In this document: positions 6,534-10,668 of the stretch, one piece after another
Layout: the number at the start of each line of letters is the position of its first letter
How positions within the stretch are numbered: position 1 is the first letter of the stretch
Source of the DNA: CAZFYZ01 sp964523735
Lineage (GTDB): Bacteria > Armatimonadota > UBA5829
Length of the DNA stretch: 10,668 bases
NCBI GenBank assembly: GCA_964523735.1
Contig: CAZFYZ010000119.1
Location: 1 to 10,668 of the forward strand
Direction of reading: 5' to 3'
The notes under the pieces: model-generated
The model's input: only the letters and a program-made list of their open reading frames with translations
Database searches by the model: none
What the model was told of the DNA's origin: nothing
Program-made: the position numbers and the translations under genes

Positions 6534-6758
6534 CTAGTAAGGACCCGCTCCGCGTGTCTTTTCAAGCCTCGTCCGCAGATAAGCTTCAAAACGATCGGGT
6601 GAGTCTGCAAGGTCAGCATCGACTGCTCGTGGGAGACTGACCGTGCCGCATACTGGACAGTAGTAGGACCGTGCCCCACGCATTTCGGGCACTATCCTGG
6701 CGAATTCCCGGCAATCCGGGTTCTCGCAGCTAACCACGTCGACCAATGTGATCAGCAT
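6534..6758 (-). CDS. Small zinc-ribbon protein of unknown function
   Basis: 74 residues from ATG 6758, beginning MLITLVDVVSCENPDCREFA. C11-x4-C16 and C34-x2-C37 form a four-cysteine zinc-ribbon-type site in the first half. The second half is a charged helix with DSPDRFEAYLRTRLEK. GAGGAG (6769-6774) is 10 nt before this ATG. The frame is open back to an ATG at 6800, but the extra 14 codons cover that ribosome site and look like leader. Such small ribbons are often accessory nucleic-acid or protein-binding modules; no function is claimed. It is transcribed away from the large M28-like gene and toward the PRTases. Confidence 0.65.
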   Translation of the reverse strand: MLITLVDVVSCENPDCREFARIVPEMRGARSYYCPVCGTVSLPRAVDADLADSPDRFEAYLRTRLEKTRGAGPY

Positions 6759-6835
6759 ATTGCACCATCTCCTCAATATCCTTGTTCCCTGGTGGGGCAA
6801 CCGAAGGTGCTGTGTGAGCTACCTGTTTCCGCGGA

Positions 6836-6865
6836 TTGCGCGGAGCAAAACCGCTGTGCTATAAT
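6836..6865 (+). promoter_or_regulatory. Extended -10 promoter for the large M28-like gene
   Basis: TGCTATAAT at 6857-6865 is a perfect extended -10 (TG-n-TATAAT). A poor -35, TTGCGC, lies 18 bp upstream, as often seen with extended -10 promoters. Transcription should begin near 6872, giving a leader of about 114 nt before ATG 6986. This is the best promoter match in the window. Confidence 0.7.
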
Positions 6866-6875
6866 GACCGCGCAG

Positions 6876-6949
6876 GGCTGGATCAGGAAGCTTCCGCGTT
6901 CAGAACCTGCGTTTCGTCGCCCAGCCGCTGCATTCACCATTTAGTGGAT
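6876..6949 (+). other. Structured leader of the large M28-like gene
   Basis: GGCTGG (6876-6881) can pair with CCAGCC (6921-6926), enclosing the palindrome GGAAGCTTCC (6886-6895). A second hairpin is ATTCAC-CATTTA-GTGGAT (6932-6949) with one G-U pair. No known riboswitch class is recognised and there is no terminator-like stem plus U-tract, so this may simply be a folded leader. Confidence 0.3.
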
Positions 6950-6985
6950 CAAGGCTCTCTGACGTCCTCCTGTACGAAAGGATCG

Positions 6986-9900
6986 ATGACGATCAAAGTG
7001 AAAAGCACCAACGTTATCTTTGCGCTGGTGGTCGTCCTCATTCTTGGAATACTGTTCTGGCCAGTTAAGCCCGCCAAGGACACTTCCACGAAGAGTTCTA
7101 CTAAGGCAGCCGTGGCGACCCAGACAGTGCCTTGCCCAGACCTGTTGGCAGGCCGCTATAAAGCCATAGCCTCTGCCATCGACATGGGCCGCGTGAAGGC
7201 CGACGTATACTCGCTTTCTTCCAGTCCATCCAGACTTGTCGGCTATCCGGGGTGCGAGAAAGCCTCCGATTTCGTTGAGGACCAGTTCCGGAAGATCGGC
7301 CTCGATGACATACGAAGCGAGACTTTCCGAGTCACAGTCCCGATTGACGAAGGTTCCAGGCTCGTTGTCAACGGCGAGTCTATCCCAATCCACGCCCTTT
7401 GGCCCAATCTTGTCCGCACGTCCCATCTGCCTCCTCAGGGTATGGAAGTGCACGTCATAGACGGCAAGAGCGGAAAGCTGCCGGACTTTGATGGCAAGAA
7501 CGTCAAGGGCAGCGCTGCACTTGTCGACTTCAACTCCGGCACCGAATGGCTCAATGCCCCCCGGCTTGGAGCCAGGGTTCTTCTATTCGTCGAGCCGGAC
7601 ACGACGATGCGCGGCGAGGGCGAGGCTAAGTTCAGCGCAGTGCCGGTCTCGATGCCACGGTTCTGGATATCTAAGGCCAACGCTGCCAGGCTTCGCGCTC
7701 TGATCGCTCAGGGCAAGGCAGATCACGCCCGCGTCTACTGTGATATGCCCTGGGAAAAGGTGCGTGCCCGCAACATAGTCGGCGTCGTTCGAGGCACCGA
7801 CCCCAAGCTCCGGAACGAGTGGGTCGTCCTCCACGCTCACTACGACGGCACTTCCATCGTTCCCGCGCTCGCGCCTAGCGCCGAGTCCGCCACCGGCATG
7901 GCGGCTCTTCTTGAGCTGGCCCGCCTTTACAAGGACCCGAAATTCGCTCCCAGGCGCTCGATCATGTTCGTCGCCACCAGCGCCCACTTCCAGGGGCTGG
8001 CGGGGATGCGTGAGTTCATTGAGAAGCACATCGACTCCTACCGCCTGCCCGGCACTATCGACAAAGCCCGCGGCTACCTGAACACGAATTGGCCTGTTGG
8101 CAACAGATCAGCATTGCCATGGCCTCCATTCGCTGCCGGGATACTGATGCTGTTGGTGGTCTGGTGGATATGGAGCAAGCTCAGGCCGCTCCGCGCCAAG
8201 ACCGCATTGGTGCTTGCCGTTCCGATCATCCTCGCTATAGTGGCTGTTTGGTACACGTTTGCCCTGGTGAAGAGCTTCCGCGAAGGCTTCGACTACGCCG
8301 TGCCTGACCCCCCGCGCTTCTACGTTTGGGCCGGACTGGACCTGTCCAGCCAGACGCAAGGCGTTGGCATCTTCTACAAGGGCTACTTCTACGACTATCG
8401 CGAGGACCTTCAGGGCAAGTTCTCCGATCTTGCCAGTCGAACTCGCGAGAACTCTGAGCGTGTAGCTCATACTCTCGGCTTCTATGACCAGCGCACCGCC
8501 CGCTTCGCCGATGGTGTCAACCCGATCAGCGGAAAGAACTGGCGCAACTTCGTGCCCGGCAAGTTCGCTCTGGACAGCGAGGTCGTCACGCTCGCCGGAG
8601 GCAAGGGAGTCTCGTTTGTCTCGGTTGAGGATGGCCGGCAGTTCGTCGATACGCCTTTCGATACGCCCGACAGAGTCAACTTCGGCAACCTCGGCAAACA
8701 GATGGTGGTGCTCGGCTGCGTCATCGACCACTGGTTCCGCGACACCAACGTTGCCAGCGATGAAGAGACCCTGGCCGCCAAGGTAATCAACGCCACCACA
8801 ATCCGGGTCGAAAACCCGATGCAGCTTGGCTACCTGAGAGGTGTATTCACCGGCTCTAAGGCCAGAGGCAAGAACTACTACAAGCCCAAGACCGACAAGG
8901 ACCTTCTTGTGCCTGCTGCAGATGGCACGCTCACTCTTGCCGAAGAGCTGCCTGCCGGCGTCAAGAGGGTTTACCTCCAGCACAAGCCGCTCTCCAAACT
9001 AGGTGTTGCCGAGCAGTGCCAGTTCACGCGAATGGGTCTGCAGGGCGGGTTTGCCAGGCTCAGTGGAAACATCGTTCAGTATGATCCTCACAAGAGCTTC
9101 GTTCCCAACCTGAAGGTGGGAGATTGTCTTGCGGTTATGCGCAGCTCCAACCGTTCTTTCATGGGCGTGCGCGCGAACATCATTGACAAGACTACCCCTG
9201 ATGAGGGCTTCTTCTCTATTCCGGGCGTAGCGCCGGTCACTGCCTATGGTTGGCAGAGGATGACATCGACGGGCGCATACAAGATCGATGCCGTGAATGG
9301 CGACATCATCTGTGCGCCGGATATGGGCTCGTATGGGCAGTTCTACCCGACGCAGTTCCCCATCACGACCGGCTACAAAGATATGCCGATCATCGTCTTC
9401 GACTGCAAGGCCACCTCGGTCTATGACCTTGTTGACCCGCAGAGCCTGAGAGCCCTCAGCGGCCTCAACGTCTACGAAGGCGAGACTAACGCCGCGCCGA
9501 GGCAGTTCGGAACGGCTGTAGCCGTGCCTGAGTTCCAGAATTCTCATATCGAGGACATGGCGGTCATCTTCACCGAGGATACCACCAAGTCTCAGTCGCT
9601 CGCGAGCGGCTCCTCCAACGAACTCAAGCGTATCAGACTCAAGCTTGTCATGAGTTCTGGCCCGGCCGCGAATCGTTTGCTTCTACTGAACTCGACACTC
9701 GGCCACGAGATCATGCCTGCAAAGGTCCAGCCCGTCAATGGCAACGCAGTGAATGACAAGGCAGTGCCGGTTGATCCCAGATGGCAGGTCAAGGTTGATG
9801 GTGCCTACCTCGACCCGGAGTGCAAGACCAAGAACCTCTATTTCCTTGGCCCGGGCGAGGTAGATACTTCGGTTACATATGGCGTTATAGGTCTCTCCCG

Positions 9901-10668
9901 CGACGTGTTCCGCAGGCTTAGTGAAACACTGCCTGACGGGCCTTCGCAGTCCAGTCGCGACGCTAGCAAGGTATTTGTGAAGACCAGCCAGGGTACCGTG
10001 ATCAGGGCGGAACTCCTGAAGGTCATCACCCTGGACAAGCCCTGGTATGAAAAGGTCGTCGGCGTCTACATCGACAAAGCAGCCAAGGGGCGGGACTATC
10101 TTCGCCATGCGCCGAATCCCCAGATCGCCGCCGCCCTCAAGAGCAGTCAGGTCTGTGTAGCAGCGGACATGCCCGAGATGGGCCGGAGCAAACGGGGAGA
10201 TTCCGGCCTCTACCTCAAGGTCAGAAACGAGTCCAGCGGCACTACTCGAATCATCGCTGCGGATGTGGATGCGGTCGATGCCAAGGCGGCGATCCTCGGC
10301 AAGAATCCATTCCAGATTGTTGTCAGAGGTGTATACGACAACGAGCAGCTGACCGGCACTGACTACTACAAGTCGGCATCGGACGACCAGAGGACCAAGG
10401 CTCTCGCCACAGGCGGACCCCTGCTTACAGCTAGGCTGCCGCGCGGCGCTCAGACCCAGACGGTTTGGATCAAGTCCGATCTTCCTCGTCCTATCAAGGC
10501 ACGCGTGGTGCGGAGCCTCACTGTGAACACGCCGGTCGAGTTCTTCGTCGAGGGTGTTTACACCGACAAGGAGTGCACGGGCAAGAACTACTGCGTCTCC
10601 AAGTTCGGCGCTTCTTACAACAACGCGTCCCTGTTGCACGGCGAGATTCAGTTGACGTCCGACCTGCC
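6986..10668 (+). CDS. Large membrane-anchored M28-peptidase-like protein with C-terminal beta repeats (cut by right edge)
   Basis: Hand translation gives 1227 codons with no stop. Residues 9-27 are an anchor or uncleaved signal helix after a basic start (MTIKVKSTN). Residues about 60-365 resemble an M28 aminopeptidase N-half: IVGVVRGTD, then LHAHYDG (zinc-type H285, D287). Two helices (382-396 and 407-428) joined by a basic loop form a membrane hairpin. The fold seems to resume at WAGLDLSSQ (D452) and ends with FVDTPFDTPDRV (about 553-564), matching the M28 YHTxxDT region. Expected active-site residues are changed: the bridging Asp is Glu (E300), the Glu-Glu pair is His-Phe (334-335), and the last zinc His is Asp (D555). 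About 620 onward is extracytoplasmic by topology and holds repeats of G-V-Y-x-D plus G-x-N/D-Y. The AAAGGA at 6977-6982 is close to ATG 6986. Peptidase activity is doubtful; a binding or scaffold role is an inference. Confidence 0.7.
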   Translation, partial: MTIKVKSTNVIFALVVVLILGILFWPVKPAKDTSTKSSTKAAVATQTVPCPDLLAGRYKAIASAIDMGRVKADVYSLSSSPSRLVGYPGCEKASDFVEDQFRKIGLDDIRSETFRVTVPIDEGSRLVVNGESIPIHALWPNLVRTSHLPPQGMEVHVIDGKSGKLPDFDGKNVKGSAALVDFNSGTEWLNAPRLGARVLLFVEPDTTMRGEGEAKFSAVPVSMPRFWISKANAARLRALIAQGKADHARVYCDMPWEKVRARNIVGVVRGTDPKLRNEWVVLHAHYDGTSIVPALAPSAESATGMAALLELARLYKDPKFAPRRSIMFVATSAHFQGLAGMREFIEKHIDSYRLPGTIDKARGYLNTNWPVGNRSALPWPPFAAGILMLLVVWWIWSKLRPLRAKTALVLAVPIILAIVAVWYTFALVKSFREGFDYAVPDPPRFYVWAGLDLSSQTQGVGIFYKGYFYDYREDLQGKFSDLASRTRENSERVAHTLGFYDQRTARFADGVNPISGKNWRNFVPGKFALDSEVVTLAGGKGVSFVSVEDGRQFVDTPFDTPDRVNFGNLGKQMVVLGCVIDHWFRDTNVASDEETLAAKVINATTIRVENPMQLGYLRGVFTGSKARGKNYYKPKTDKDLLVPAADGTLTLAEELPAGVKRVYLQHKPLSKLGVAEQCQFTRMGLQGGFARLSGNIVQYDPHKSFVPNLKVGDCLAVMRSSNRSFMGVRANIIDKTTPDEGFFSIPGVAPVTAYGWQRMTSTGAYKIDAVNGDIICAPDMGSYGQFYPTQFPITTGYKDMPIIVFDCKATSVYDLVDPQSLRALSGLNVYEGETNAAPRQFGTAVAVPEFQNSHIEDMAVIFTEDTTKSQSLASGSSNELKRIRLKLVMSSGPAANRLLLLNSTLGHEIMPAKVQPVNGNAVNDKAVPVDPRWQVKVDGAYLDPECKTKNLYFLGPGEVDTSVTYGVIGLSRDVFRRLSETLPDGPSQSSRDASKVFVKTSQGTVIRAELLKVITLDKPWYEKVVGVYIDKAAKGRDYLRHAPNPQIAAALKSSQVCVAADMPEMGRSKRGDSGLYLKVRNESSGTTRIIAADVDAVDAKAAILGKNPFQIVVRGVYDNEQLTGTDYYKSASDDQRTKALATGGPLLTARLPRGAQTQTVWIKSDLPRPIKARVVRSLTVNTPVEFFVEGVYTDKECTGKNYCVSKFGASYNNASLLHGEIQLTSDL
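8129..8269 (+). other. Two-helix membrane hairpin inserted inside the M28-like domain
   Basis: Encodes residues 382-428: a helix rich in I, L, V and W (FAAGILMLLVVWWIW), a short basic loop (SKLRPLRAKT), and a second helix (ALVLAVPIILAIVAVWYTFALV). With the N-terminal anchor this puts both halves of the M28-like domain outside the membrane, with the basic loop inside by the positive-inside rule. Confidence 0.75.
8840..10668 (+). repeat. Protein-level repeats with G-V-Y-x-D and G-x-N/D-Y motif
   Basis: Five copies start at residues 619 (GVFTGSKARGKNYY), 939 (GAYLDPECKTKNLY), 1026 (GVYIDKAAKGRDYL), 1115 (GVYDNEQLTGTDYY) and 1190 (GVYTDKECTGKNYC). Copies two to five are 87, 89 and 75 residues apart. 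Each is preceded by a hydrophobic strand and most are followed by a variable loop and a strand ending near LP. The pattern suits tandem Ig-like beta-sandwich modules. The 300 residues between the first two copies hold an unidentified domain with IVFDCKATSVYDLVDP. Confidence 0.6.

Noticed and set aside
8108..10639. Long minus-strand open frames (182-318 codons) opposite the M28-like gene
   Set aside because: They are mirror frames of a GC-rich coding strand; the plus-strand frame is uninterrupted for 1227 codons and has membrane helices, M28 motifs and repeats.

Overview
The window is about 58% GC and bacterial. Genes are closely spaced, Shine-Dalgarno motifs are recognisable, and several starts appear to be GTG or TTG. 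The mix of a GH42 beta-galactosidase, a six-hairpin glycosidase, a PIG-L deacetylase, paired phosphoribosyltransferases and a very large exported protein suggests a sugar-using, little-studied free-living lineage. Armatimonadota-like is an impression only; nothing in the sequence fixes the phylum.

Layout. (1) Positions 1-1392, minus strand: the N-terminal 464 codons of a GH42 beta-galactosidase that runs off the left edge. (2) 1393-1654: a divergent control region with two perfect inverted repeats and a plausible promoter. (3) 1655-4767, plus strand: a tight three-gene operon of PIG-L deacetylase, GT4 glycosyltransferase and six-hairpin (alpha/alpha)6 glycosidase. (4) 4814-6758, minus strand: two diverged phosphoribosyltransferase paralogs, separated by two copies of a 67-nt three-hairpin element, preceded by a small zinc-ribbon protein gene with a GC-rich terminator-like hairpin downstream of it. 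(5) 6759-6985: a divergent region with a near-consensus extended -10 promoter and a long leader. (6) 6986-10668, plus strand: a very large open frame (1227 codons, no stop) running off the right edge. Both edge-running genes were read by hand translation.

How the parts may work together. The PIG-L, GT4 and glycosidase genes look translationally coupled and probably build or remodel one glycoconjugate. A GT4 with a PIG-L deacetylase is the same enzyme pairing used for mycothiol (MshA/MshB) and bacillithiol (BshA/BshB), but the sequences do not show that product. GH42 is divergently transcribed from this operon and may share control with it.

The most unusual gene is the last one. It has a membrane anchor and an M28-peptidase-like domain in which the catalytic Glu pair and the last zinc His appear replaced. 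A two-helix membrane hairpin is inserted in the middle of that domain, and a long extracytoplasmic tail carries repeats of a G-V-Y-x-D / G-x-N-Y motif. The second notable item is the paired structured element between the phosphoribosyltransferase genes. I see no CRISPR array, tRNA, rRNA, transposase or phage gene.
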